The position numbers and the translations under genes were made by a program. Positions 38,501 through 45,457 of a stretch of DNA of 64,000 nt are shown piece after piece; positions within the stretch are counted from its first letter, which is position 1; each line of letters opens with the position of its first letter. The stretch is from positions 221,419,887 through 221,483,886 of the forward strand of contig NC_134365.1 of assembly GCF_035582795.1 (NCBI RefSeq), given 5' to 3'. Source of the DNA: Mycteria americana (Eukaryota > Chordata > Aves > Ciconiiformes > Ciconiidae). Under the pieces are notes generated by a model. It worked only from the letters and a program-made list of their open reading frames with translations, had not been told where the DNA came from and did no database searches.

Positions 38501-39204
38501 AATATCCTGACAAGGAAGTCACCGCCTGTCCAACCTGACAGAAAACTCTACGTTGTGACCTGTGGAAAAGCAAACACTGTAAACACAGCCAGGCACCGCG
38601 CCTACAACCCCAAAGATGAGTAAAACTTGAGCAAGCAGCCCTGAGGGGCACGGCAGCTACAGCTGCGGAGGCCTCCTTTCTTCTGCGCCTGCCGAGAAGA
38701 GGCAGGGCACCCACGCGTGTCCCGCAGGTGGGTGCGATAGCGGGGGGGGGGGGGGGGGGGGGCACAGCCTCTGCCTCCCCTTCCGACTGCCAACGGAAAG
38801 CAGCTGCTCCCTGCGGGTTTGGGCTGTTTGAACCGAGACTGGGGAGGGCGGGAGGGGGGGGGACCCTACACCGGTGTCGCCCCAGGCGCTGACACGGTGC
38901 CAGGCCGTGGCACTGCAACCCCCCCGCCCCGTCTCCAGCACCCCCAGAGCCGGGTTTGGGGCCCAGCCTGAGGGGGTCCCCCAAAACAAGTAGGCTGACA
39001 CCCCCCCCCCCAACGGTAGCCACGCTGGGGGGGGGGCAGGAAGGGAGGGAGGGATGTCGCTTCCTCCTGAGGGGGTCGCGCAACGGCGGCGGCCTCCTGC
39101 ACCCCCCACCCACCCCCCCGCGCAGCCCCGCCGGCGGGACTCACGATGCGGTTCTGGTCGGTGACGAACTCGTCGATATTCTCGAGGTAGAGCTCGTCCT
39201 CCAT
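11370..39204 (-). CDS. POLD3: POLD3, DNA polymerase delta subunit 3 (p66/p68), complete, 12 coding exons
   Basis: Accessory subunit of nuclear DNA polymerase delta, and known also as a subunit of Pol zeta. The family's N-terminal half binds POLD2 and its C-terminus binds PCNA. Seen here: 12 exons with GT-AG borders and consistent phases (60, 56, 103, 40, 133, 265, 73, 163, 113, 98, 82, 206 nt), summing to 1,392 nt and 463 residues; human POLD3 has 466. The start [18 protein letters not shown] closely matches the mammalian protein, as do [26 protein letters not shown] and NNFFGKAAM. The middle is acidic/basic and low-complexity ([19 protein letters not shown]). The C-terminus [11 protein letters not shown] holds a consensus PIP box (residues 453-460). 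The ATG has a strong Kozak context (CCGCCATGG) in a CpG-rich region. No frameshift or internal stop was found. Identification is very secure; exon 10 has two possible acceptors 3 nt apart. Confidence 0.97.
11576..15287 (-). other. POLD3 intron 11
   Basis: 3.7 kb, AT-rich, with short A runs (13501, 14557) and one probable MIR remnant. Nothing else recognised. Confidence 0.85.
14600..14750 (+). repeat. probable MIR-type SINE remnant (POLD3 intron 11)
   Basis: AGAGGAGGAAACAAGTACAG, CTTTCTCCAGGTCACAGG and GGCTGGAATTCAAAGCC follow the MIR core order (gaaactgaggcacagagagg, cccaaggtcaca, gggattcgaaccc). Confidence 0.45.
15288..15369 (-). CDS. POLD3: POLD3 coding exon 11 (residues 369-396)
   Basis: Of two nearby AGs, only the upstream one (CCTTCAG before GTTTCAGCTGG) preserves frame. 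It gives [19 protein letters not shown] and then IDEEEGCM. This matches the basic [11 protein letters not shown] block of mammalian POLD3. Donor GTAAGA, phase 1. Confidence 0.93.
16223..16320 (-). CDS. POLD3: POLD3 coding exon 10 (residues 336-368)
   Basis: A proline/glutamate-rich linker exon ([20 protein letters not shown] and then [12 protein letters not shown]), ending at donor GTAAGA, phase 0. The acceptor reads TTAGCAG: a NAGNAG tandem that would add or drop one Ala codon (start 16320 or 16317). Both keep the frame. Confidence 0.92.
21200..21450 (-). repeat. possible ancient CR1-superfamily LINE fragment (POLD3 intron 9)
   Basis: Phrases such as GTCCATAATGATCCCCAAAT, CTCAATCCCAATTTATTTTC and TTGAACGGCATTTGTCACCT have the layout of an antisense LINE 3' ORF region, which in CR1 reads 'ccagctccttt ... 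gttgaacctcat'. Highly diverged. Confidence 0.35.
21571..21586. repeat. T16 homopolymer in POLD3 intron 9
   Basis: Uninterrupted T run on the plus strand. Confidence 0.9.
22043..22155 (-). CDS. POLD3: POLD3 coding exon 9 (residues 298-336)
   Basis: The acceptor CGTGGCAG precedes TAAAATGAAG. In the joined frame it reads [14 protein letters not shown]. It continues with [20 protein letters not shown], a basic patch followed by acidic serines that could take casein-kinase-2-type phosphorylation (inference). Donor GTAAAA, phase 1. Confidence 0.93.
23464..23626 (-). CDS. POLD3: POLD3 coding exon 8 (residues 244-298)
   Basis: The acceptor TTATTCACAG precedes ATAAACTCAAAG (N K L K). Encodes [20 protein letters not shown] and a Lys/Glu/Pro-rich linker ending RIQQKDKK. 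The donor is GTGGGC, weaker than the others in the gene, phase 2. Confidence 0.93.
25325..25490 (-). repeat. CR1 LINE 3' fragment (POLD3 intron 7)
   Basis: Antisense CR1 3' end pattern: TCAGAAGGGAACCTCCAGAG, then CACCTAGTCCAAACCCCTGCTCA. Fades to the right. Confidence 0.65.
26050..26122 (-). CDS. POLD3: POLD3 coding exon 7 (residues 220-244)
   Basis: The acceptor TTCTAG precedes GTG TCT GCA (V S A). Encodes [20 protein letters not shown] and then KAAM. Ends ATG A at donor GTAAGT, phase 1. The NFFGKAAM segment is conserved with mammals. Confidence 0.94.
27404..27989 (-). repeat. CR1 LINE, 5'-truncated (POLD3 intron 6)
   Basis: Reads on the plus strand as GAATCATTTCGGTTGGAAAA, then the usual antisense CR1 order (TCCAACC, CTCCACCACTTCCCTGGGCA, AGACCGACCCCACC, CAGCCTCCTTTTCTCCAGGC). 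The element's sense strand is the same as POLD3. It ends about 60 bp from exon 6. Confidence 0.9.
28051..28315 (-). CDS. POLD3: POLD3 coding exon 6 (residues 131-219)
   Basis: The longest coding exon, 265 nt. It begins [12 protein letters not shown] after a split Lys codon and includes [20 protein letters not shown] and [12 protein letters not shown]. The donor GTAAGT directly after GGT is the only choice that keeps exon 7 in the conserved frame. A CR1 element starts about 60 bp inside the following intron. Confidence 0.95.
31068..31200 (-). CDS. POLD3: POLD3 coding exon 5 (residues 87-131)
   Basis: Encodes [20 protein letters not shown] and continues with [20 protein letters not shown]. The acceptor tract is an almost pure run of 14 C (plus-strand G, 31203-31216) before CAG. 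Ends AGCAA at donor GTGAGT, phase 2. There is no start codon, so an ATG-based scan misses this exon. Confidence 0.93.
31203..31216. repeat. G14 homopolymer forming the POLD3 exon 5 acceptor tract
   Basis: 14 G on the plus strand, so C14 immediately before the CAG acceptor of POLD3 exon 5. Confidence 0.95.
31660..31805 (+). repeat. probable ancient amniote interspersed repeat (POLD3 intron 4)
   Basis: TTTAGACTGTTA, CCTTGAGGCAAGGGCTGG, ACACAGCCCTGGTCCGAG and ACACAGTAATCATTTC resemble the widespread old repeat with 'ttgaggcagggactg ... gcacagtgctg' spacing. Family not determined. Confidence 0.4.
32782..32821 (-). CDS. POLD3: POLD3 coding exon 4 (residues 74-87)
   Basis: A 40-nt exon, too short for an open-frame scan to show. 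The acceptor TTTTTTACAG precedes TGC CAC AAG (C H K). Encodes [13 protein letters not shown], identical in type to the mammalian protein, and ends at donor GTAAGC, phase 1. Confidence 0.93.
35319..35421 (-). CDS. POLD3: POLD3 coding exon 3 (residues 39-73)
   Basis: Acceptor TTTTGTGCAG; the first base G completes the Gln codon. Encodes [15 protein letters not shown] and then [16 protein letters not shown]. Donor GTGAGT, phase 0. Part of the N-terminal winged-helix-type domain. Confidence 0.95.
37333..37388 (-). CDS. POLD3: POLD3 coding exon 2 (residues 21-39)
   Basis: The acceptor TTGTTACAG precedes GTAACGTACAAATGG (V T Y K W). The exon ends AAACA before the donor GTAGGT, phase 2. A donor 3 nt later would create a stop codon, so the earlier GT is the right one. 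Encodes the conserved [15 protein letters not shown] segment of the POLD2-binding region. Confidence 0.95.
37800..37930 (-). repeat. probable MIR-type SINE remnant (POLD3 intron 1)
   Basis: CTAATCCCAGCCCTGCCACT, then GGCTTGCTATTATTTAGACA and CTGTTTCTCC match antisense MIR (cccagctctgccactgactt, gctgtgtgacc, ctcagtttccc). Confidence 0.5.
38350..38366. repeat. T17 homopolymer in POLD3 intron 1
   Basis: Uninterrupted T run on the plus strand. Confidence 0.9.
38742..38762. repeat. G21 homopolymer in POLD3 intron 1
   Basis: Uninterrupted run of 21 G on the plus strand (C on the transcript), about 400 bp inside the first intron. Confidence 0.95.
39145..39204 (-). CDS. POLD3: POLD3 coding exon 1 (residues 1-20)
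   Basis: It starts at the ATG read from 39204 and ends after an Ile codon at a GTGAGT donor (phase 0). It encodes [20 protein letters not shown]. It lies in a CpG-rich stretch typical of a housekeeping promoter. Confidence 0.95.
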
Positions 39205-39206
39205 GG

Positions 39207-39243
39207 CGGGGCAGGGCAGGGCAGGGCAGGGCAGGGCAGGGCG
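39207..39243. repeat. (GGGCA)n pentamer microsatellite in the POLD3 5' UTR/promoter
   Basis: About seven tandem copies of GGGCA (plus strand), ending only a few bases before the POLD3 ATG, so probably within the 5' UTR as (CCTGC)n. Confidence 0.8.
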
Positions 39244-39469
39244 GGTAGGCCGCGGGCGGGAGGGGCCCCGCGCCGTTCCCGCGCAGCTCAGGGCCGCGGC
39301 CGCCTGCCCGCCGCCATGGCAACCCGCCGAGAGGCGGACGTGCGCGACGGCGGCCGCGCGGGGACAAAAAGGAGCGCGCTGCGCGCCGCGTGGTCCCTGT
39401 GCCCGCCCCGCTCCGGCCGGGCCACGCCCCTCCGCTCTGCCCGCCACGCCCCACCGTCTCGCGCCGTCT

Positions 39470-40455
39470 CCTCACAGACCCACGGCCCCACAGCGCTGCG
39501 CCGTCCCCTCACTGTACCCGCACAGACCCACGGCCCCGCGCTGTCCCCTCACGGCCCCACACCGAACCTTTGCAGACCCACGGCCCCACACCATCCCATC
39601 CCCTCACGGACCCACGCCATACCTTCATAGACGCATGGCCCCGCGCTGTCCCCTCATGGACTCATGCCGTACCTTCACAGACCCATGGCCCCAGCTGTCC
39701 CCTCACAGACCCACAGCCCTTCGCACGTACCCTCACTCTGTCCTCACAGACCCATGGCCCCACACTGTCCCCTCACAGACCCACGCTGTACCTTCGCAGA
39801 CCCACAGCCCCACGCTGTCCCCCCATGGCCCCACGCTGTCTCCTCACGGACCCACAGCCTTGCGCCATCCCCTCACACGTCCCCACACTCTAGCCTCGCA
39901 GACCCACGGCCCCAGCTGTCCCCTCACAGACCCACAGCCCTGTGCCGTCCCCTCACTCTATCCTCACAGACCTATGGCCCCACGCTGTCTGCTCACAGAC
40001 CCACACCCTACCTTCGCAGACCCACAGCCCCACGCTGTCCCCTCATGGACCCACGCTGTCCCCTCACAGACCCACAGACCCACGCTATCTCCCCATGGCC
40101 CCACGCTGTCCCCTCACGGACCCACAGCCCTGCGTCATCCCCTCACACGTCCCCACACTCTACCCTCACAGACCCACGGCCCCAGCTGTCCCCTCACAGA
40201 CCCACAGCCCTGCGCCGTCCCCTCACGCTGTCCTCACAGACCCACAGCCCCACACTGTCCCCTCACAGACCCATGCCAAACCTTCACAGACCCACGGCCC
40301 CACGCTGTCCCCTCACGGACCCACAGCCCTGCACCCTCCCCTCACTCTATCCTCACAGACCCACGGCCCCAGCTGTCCCCTCACGGACCCACAGACCCAT
40401 ACCATCCCCTCACACATCCCCACGCCGTCCCCTCACAGACCCACAGCCTTCCCGC
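39470..40455. repeat. C-rich minisatellite upstream of POLD3
   Basis: Tandem degenerate units of CAGACCCACGGCCCCACGCT followed by GTCCCCTCA, roughly 30 bp each. The tract is C-rich and nearly G-poor on the plus strand. It starts about 270 bp upstream of the POLD3 ATG. Open frames of up to 431 codons (Pro/His/Thr-rich) cross it and are artefacts. Confidence 0.9.
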
Positions 40456-40609
40456 CATCCCGCTACTCCTCGCCTCCATCCTCCCGGCCGTGGGCTGACC
40501 CAGTACCTTGTCCCTGACATCCAGGGCAGCATGAGCCATGGCGCGGAGCAAGGGAGGGTAAACCACCCGCTTGTTGAGAATCACCAATTTTCCCTTTTTC
40601 CCATTTTCA

Positions 40610-40712
40610 GCTTTTTTCAGCCCTGCTTGATCCTCACCGGAATCATGGAGGCAAACCAGGCATTGGAGTCTTGCCGCTCCCTCCCCAAGATAAATGCTGT
40701 TGTTCTTAAGAG
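40610..40712 (+). other. exon-like segment with ATG and donor, divergent from POLD3
   Basis: A strong acceptor tract (CCTTTTTCCCATTTTCAG) precedes a segment with an ATG at 40645. It reads MEANQALESCRSLPKINAVV and ends LKR at AGAG/GTAGGT, phase 2. It lies 1.4 kb upstream of POLD3 on the opposite strand. Joining it to the next candidate segment (41557) closes the frame after six codons, so a non-coding divergent transcript is at least as likely as a protein. Confidence 0.2.
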
Positions 40713-41556
40713 GTAGGTTGAGCTGTTATTTAAAACCGTTCTTATTCTCAGTTAAACTGTCCCCATATTTCCACTGGTGACCATTTCCAGCACTTCTCAC
40801 AGCACCTGCTAAATATTACTCTACGCTTTCTTTTTTTTGGTTTTTTTGGAGTTAAATAGCAAATGCTGGAACATGAGATTCCCAATCTTTAATTCCCAAT
40901 CCCATCCCATTTGCATCCCATTTTTAATATGGCTTCACAGCAAGCTGAGGACTTCATTGATATACCTATATTGTTTCCTAAGTACTTCTCCATGATAAAG
41001 ATAATTTAAAATCTGACAAAATCTATGAGGTGGGTTTGAGTTGTCTTTTTTGCCTTTCGGTGTGGATGATACTATATTTTATTTGCCATGTTTCTTATTT
41101 ACTTGTCCTGGCTGGTTTATAGCATGGTCCCATGCCGGGGCTGGCTGGGCATTTCCCACCCTCCCTGGACCTCATTAACCTGAATCCCTCTGTCTCCGGC
41201 ACATTTATCAGCTTGTTTTAGCTCAATAAATTGTTTCTTTTCCATATACCATCTAGTTAGGTTAGTAAAGTGCTGCCTACAAACTGAGCCTAAGATTTAA
41301 ATGGTCAGGAATAGTCTATAACATATGAAACAACCCTGAATCAATCCCATAGACCTCTCCCTTCACTGGGAAAATAAAATTGTTACGGCAGGGACCTGTT
41401 TCCCCTGACACTGCGTGCAGATGGCTCGCTTCATTTTACTGACAATTAGGTAAAAGCAACACAAAAGAAATAAGTTCTTAGTGTCTAACACTGCTACGAC
41501 ATCCGTTTCTGTGGGAGAGAACTGATGCATGTTTCCTCTGCTCGCTGCGTTTTTAG

Positions 41557-41643
41557 GTGGGCCGCAGTGTTGAGCTGAAAAATGTGCTTTTAGGGTCAGA
41601 AGTGAACTCCTCTGATGAAGAGATCATTGAAATATTACCTTGA
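41557..41643 (+). other. exon-like open segment ending in TGA
   Basis: After GCGTTTTTAG on the plus strand, a frame reads VGRSVELKNVLLGSEVNSSD and then EEIIEILP and stop. It looks protein-like in composition but has no recognised homolog and no phase-matching upstream exon. Chance is a serious alternative. Confidence 0.15.
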
Positions 41644-41987
41644 TGAGCATTAGGCCTTTTCCCGATTTATATATTGTCTCTAGGACTGGCTTCGGGAAAC
41701 TGAGAGGTCCCTATGGAGTGCCACAGCTTATGGGACTGAACCACTTGTCAGGAGAATTTCAAATGAAATTTGGGTGTGTGAGATGAATGCGTCCCTGTAT
41801 TGGTGCTGAGAGCTGTAACAGAGGAGAAGTAGAGAGACAGACTCTGCTGGTTTGCAAGGAAAGATGACAAAATTAGCCTTAACATCTTGAAGGAGTAATC
41901 TTCCTCTAGGTGCCCGAGGTCGTGACACCAGCCTTAACGTTAGTGATGCTGCAAAGTATTAATTAGCAAGTGCTGAGCAAGAACCTT

Positions 41988-42112
41988 TCACGCCGTGAAG
42001 TCAGAGATTTTCTTTCTGATTTCAAAAGCAGCAGGAGAAAGGTCAAAATCATTACCCACATACTGCTCTTCATTACAAAAAGGCAATGATTTTTTGCAGA
42101 CTCTGGGACTCG
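41988..42112 (-). other. possible terminal exon of the secreted-protein gene (open segment ending in TGA)
   Basis: After ACCAG on the minus strand, a frame of 40 residues runs to TGA. It begins SPRVCKKSLPFCNEEQYVG and ends AAFEIRKKISDFTA. The assumed acceptor would join the signal-peptide exon in phase (1+2 nt), giving a 59-residue precursor with two Cys. The pyrimidine tract is weak, another frame is also open here, and no homolog is recognised. Treat as a hypothesis. Confidence 0.2.
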
Positions 42113-42334
42113 CTGGTTATTCTTGTCGCTAGTATGAGGCATCTCCAGTTCTGCCCAGAGCTGATGAAGAGTCATTATGCAATTTCACCTCGTGAATCAA
42201 GTCCTTGGGCAAAAATATTCCTACCCAACAGTGCTTGAAACACAGCAGCCGACAAAGAAAGAAATAAAAACTGCAACCTGTGACCAAAGCATGGAGCAGT
42301 TTAATATTAATGCCCTTTTACATTTTTTCTTACA

Positions 42335-42422
42335 GTTAAAGTAAAAAGAAATGGTGAATGTGACAGACAGAACCACTTAAACCCCAAAATAGCACCACAG
42401 AGCAGGATACAAAGAGGCTTGG
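42335..42422 (+). other. exon-like segment with strong acceptor and donor
   Basis: The acceptor CATTTTTTCTTACAG and donor GGG/GTAAGT bracket an 88-nt segment open in one frame (KVKRNGECDRQNHLNP and on). It follows the 41557 segment, but no consistent transcript could be built. Confidence 0.15.
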
Positions 42423-42552
42423 GGTAAGTTGTGAGATTTCCTTGAGGTTGCACATCAGATCAGGATGGAGGAGGAGAACCAAGGTGCGCTGATCCCATTT
42501 GTGACTTTATGCTCTGAATGCATTGATTGCCATCCAAATATTGCAGTCATCA

Positions 42553-43387
42553 GCTGCAATAAGCTTGAGAAGTGGGCCCATGTGAACCTCATAAGGTTCA
42601 ACAAGGCCAAGTGCAAGGTCCTGTACCTTGGGCTGGGGCAACCCCCAGTATCAGTACAGGCTGGGGGATGACAGGATTGAGAGCAGCCCTGCAGAGAAGG
42701 ACTTGGGGGTGTTGGTTGATGAGAAGTTCAACATGAGCTGGCAATGTGTACTCGCAGCCCAGAAAGCCAACCGTATCCTGGGCTGCATCCAGAGCAGCGT
42801 GGCCAGCAGGGCGAGGGAGGGGATTCTGCCCCTCTGCTCCGCTCTGGTGAGACCCCCCTGCAGTGCTGCGTCCAGCTCGGGGGTCCTCAGCACAGGAAAG
42901 ACATGGAGCTGTTGGAGCGGGTCCAGAGGAGGCCACAAAGATGATCAGAGGGCTGGAGCACCTCTGCTGTGGAGAAAGGCTGAGAGAGTTGGGGTTGTTC
43001 AGCCTGGAGAAGAGAAGGCTGTGGGGAGACCTTCTTGCGTCCTTTCAAGATATAAAAGGAGCTTCTAAGAAAGATGGGGACAGACTTTTTAGCAGTGCCT
43101 GTAGCGATAGGCCAAGGGGTGATGGTTTTAAACTAAAAGAGGGGAGATTCAGACTAGATCTAAGGAAGAAATGTTTTACGCTGAGGGTGGTGAGGCACTG
43201 GCCCAGGTTGCCCAGAGAGGTGGTGGATGCCCCATCCCTGGAAACATTCAAGGTGAGGTTGGACGGGGCTCTGAGCAACCTGCTCTGGTTGAAGATGTCC
43301 CTGCCCATGGCAGGGGGGTTGGACTAGATGGTCTTTAAGGTTCCCTCCAACCCAAACCCTTCTGTAATTCTATGATTCTATGATCAG
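42553..43387 (+). repeat. CR1 LINE, 5'-truncated, sense orientation
   Basis: Begins near GAACCTCATAAGGTTCAACA and runs through the CR1 3' region (GGACTTGGGGGTGTTGGTTG, CCCAGAGAGGTGGTGGATGC) to the tail ATTCTATGATTCTATGATC. Open frames here are remnants of CR1 ORF2. Confidence 0.92.
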
Positions 43388-44594
43388 CGGAGATCAAACA
43401 GCTTGGTAACTGAACACTCGTGGACCTCATACTCCAGCTAAGCTAACCAGGGATGGGTGTGATAACCTGACTTGTTGTCTGTGATCTTATCTCCACTTGC
43501 CCTTCAACCTGGCAAATATTGCCACTTTTCAGGTTGTACATACTAGATCCAAGGTGTAAACCAGATGCATCTCCCTGATATCACTGTAGACAGCAGCAAT
43601 CTCATTGTAAATTAATTAGGTCCCTTCTCAGCCCTGGTGGTTTTGGGAGCCCCAGTTTATTCTCTGAGAATATGGGGGGTTTTTTTGTTTGTTTGGTGGG
43701 TTTTTTTGTGAAAAAGCCAGAAAAGGAAATCTGGAAAGAGGTACAGCAGTGGGGATTCACACAAACCCTGCAGAGCAGTCCTTGGGTCCCAGCGAATCCT
43801 CCTGAGGAAGGCAGAGTGTGCGGCAATCACCCTGGTAGTACGCACAGCCCCCTTTTCAGTGCCAGCACCAACACCCAGCACAGTACAAAATGGTCTTTAA
43901 AACATCTCCTTGCAACCTGGATGACTTTGTCCATTTTTTTTTCGCATCATAACTCTACCGAATGCTACACTAATCTTGGAAATAGCGTAAGGACAGCATC
44001 AGTTGACCGGGGAGCTGCACAGATCCTTATGGCGCGCGGTGAATGTTATTAGTTTGCACGTTAAACTAGAGCTGAGGAGCTACAGGCTGGCCCATTAACT
44101 TGAACGAGGAGCTGAAGACTAGAACTTACCCCGTCTCCTTTCCCTAGATGGTCACGCTTGTAAATGATCTTTCACAGCTAAAATACATAAAGTAATTTAA
44201 AAAGAAGGCAAAATGGGAACAAGAGAAATAATCTCATTGTAACGCAGTAAACTGATAGATGCTGAAGAATACGTGCCTGGGATTTCTCTTGCACAATGGG
44301 AGATGTATAAAGCGCTTCCGGGGGGCATTTCTTTGAACCTATCTATGCTATTTACCCCTGGAGGAGTGTCTTTTTCTTTAATGCCCAGAAAATTTATGTA
44401 GAGCGACTATCTCAGATTTAGACATCAAAACTTGCACTTGCTTAAGGTAGGGTGTATGAATCCTAATGCCAGATCTGAAAATACTTGGGGAGTATTCCTT
44501 TAAAGGGTCTGATATACTCTTTTGTATAGGATTTGCAGTACCCTCTTAGGTTCTGAAAAAAGTACATTAAACGTACGTTCCTCTTTGAAGAAGT

Positions 44595-44745
44595 AGAGAA
44601 GTGTTATCCCCATTTCAAAGATGACGACGCTGGGAGACAGAGAGGTTATGTGATTTGTCCAAGAATCTTTCAATACTCCCAGGTGTAAAGCCCAAGTATT
44701 CCGACTCCCAACCTTTTTTTCTCAAAGCACTATAAAGGACTCTTT
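44595..44745 (+). repeat. MIR-type SINE remnant
   Basis: GTTATCCCCATTTCAAAGAT, then GGGAGACAGAGAGGTTATGT and GATTTGTCCAAGAATCTTTC follow the MIR consensus order (TTATCCCCATTTTACAGATG, GAGGTTAAGTAACTTGCCCA). It lies just 3' of the candidate signal-peptide exon. Confidence 0.75.
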
Positions 44746-44784
44746 CAAAGATCGCTTGGTAGTAACAAAATGTCTTGTACTTAC

Positions 44785-44839
44785 AGCTGCCCACAGCCAA
44801 AACCACCAGCACCAGCAGAAACTGAGCCCGAGGATTCAT
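44785..44839 (-). CDS. candidate first coding exon of an unrecognised secreted protein (signal peptide)
   Basis: I do not recognise this gene. Starting at the ATG at 44839, the frame reads MNPRAQFLLVLVVLAVGS and is cut by a perfect donor (GTAAGT) after one base of the next codon (phase 1). The peptide has a basic n-region (Arg4), a ten-residue hydrophobic core and a small-residue end, a textbook signal sequence. It lies 47 nt downstream of a predicted initiator and 78 nt downstream of a TATA box. The rest of the gene should lie at lower coordinates. One compatible open segment (41988-42112) is described separately, but no intermediate exon could be established. A degenerate first exon of a dead gene is also possible. 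Confidence 0.45.
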
Positions 44840-44879
44840 AATAGTGGTTGTTTCACATATGCTTTCCAAAAAAACCAAA

Positions 44880-44917
44880 AAAGAATGGGCAGAGCCTCTG
44901 GAAATCTGTTTTATATA
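44880..44917 (-). promoter_or_regulatory. TATA box plus initiator core promoter (minus strand)
   Basis: TATATAAAA reads from 44917 on the minus strand. Exactly 31 bases downstream is CCCATTCT with its A at 44886, matching the initiator consensus YYANWYY. TATA-Inr spacing is ideal. A CCAAT pentamer lies just upstream. Such promoters usually drive tissue-restricted genes. Confidence 0.5.
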
Positions 44918-45232
44918 GTAGCTGGCAAGCATTGGCCTGAGGAGGAGTTTGAGTGAAAGGAGTTCTGTTAAAGTTTTAATTAATGCCGTATGAGGGGGGA
45001 CTTCCTTTAGCAACCGAGCAATGCTGAAGGGAGAACAGAAATGTAGAGAACCCAGCGCCAAAGCACAGTTAATTGAATCTGTCCAAAAATCATCTCGGTA
45101 CCAGCACCCATTTCCTTTGGGAGCTTATCAAATCTATTAAAGGCTTCTGAAGATCCAGTTTGGGGGCAGAAATTAGTCCCATCTGAGCAGAAGCGGGGGA
45201 TTTCGGTTACGAAATGAAAGTCGTAAGACAGA

Positions 45233-45282
45233 TATATAAGGAGAGGCAGAGCCTGACCCTCCTCCTTTCTGCCACCAAGATG
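45233..45282 (+). promoter_or_regulatory. second TATA box, plus strand, with a nearby ATG in good context
   Basis: TATATAAG at 45233-45240 is followed about 40 nt later by GCCACCAAGATG (ATG at 45280). The frame closes after four codons (M N Y K stop), just before CAG/GTAGAA. It faces away from the minus-strand TATA promoter about 320 bp to the left. It could be the relic of a divergent gene, a non-coding start, or chance. Confidence 0.3.
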
Positions 45283-45457
45283 AATTACAAATAATCAGGT
45301 AGAATTAGTGGGGTCTTTTCAGTAGGAAACCTGTGGGATGGGGGAGTTGTAGTTAAGGAAGGAATCAAGGCTATGACTCCATCCTTAACGACACAAAATG
45401 GATAATCATAGCTGGAAGACTTAGGATCAAACACCATCAGAAAAAACAGTGGGAATT

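Larger units (their letters stand above)
35422..39144 (-). other. POLD3 introns 2 and 1
   Basis: 1.9 and 1.75 kb. Intron 1 holds a probable MIR remnant, T17 and G21 runs, and becomes GC-rich toward exon 1 as it enters the CpG island. Confidence 0.8.
38860..39480 (-). promoter_or_regulatory. POLD3 CpG-rich promoter region
   Basis: GC- and CpG-rich DNA surrounds coding exon 1, with no TATA box visible, as expected for a constitutively expressed replication gene. It contains a GGGCA pentamer array just upstream of the start codon and borders a minisatellite at its distal edge. The exact start of transcription is not determined. Confidence 0.6.

Noticed and set aside
38478-39475. Overlapping 190-270-codon minus-strand frames at the POLD3 promoter
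   Set aside because: CpG-island composition keeps several frames open. Only the frame of exon 1 up to the GTGAGT donor matches POLD3.
39203-40716. Long plus-strand frames (up to 431 codons, Pro/His/Thr-rich)
   Set aside because: They are reading frames across the C-rich minisatellite; all three plus frames stay open, which shows lack of stops by composition, not coding.
43657-43881. Cys-containing minus-strand frame (VCVNPHCCTSFQ), chemokine-like at first sight
   Set aside because: Its phase does not match the signal-peptide exon, there is no consistent donor, and the Cys spacing alone is not evidence.
44121-44170. Possible middle exon of the secreted gene (TATTTTAG ... GGG/GTAAGT, minus strand)
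   Set aside because: Splice sites look good, but all three frames contain stops, so it cannot be a coding exon in the assumed gene.
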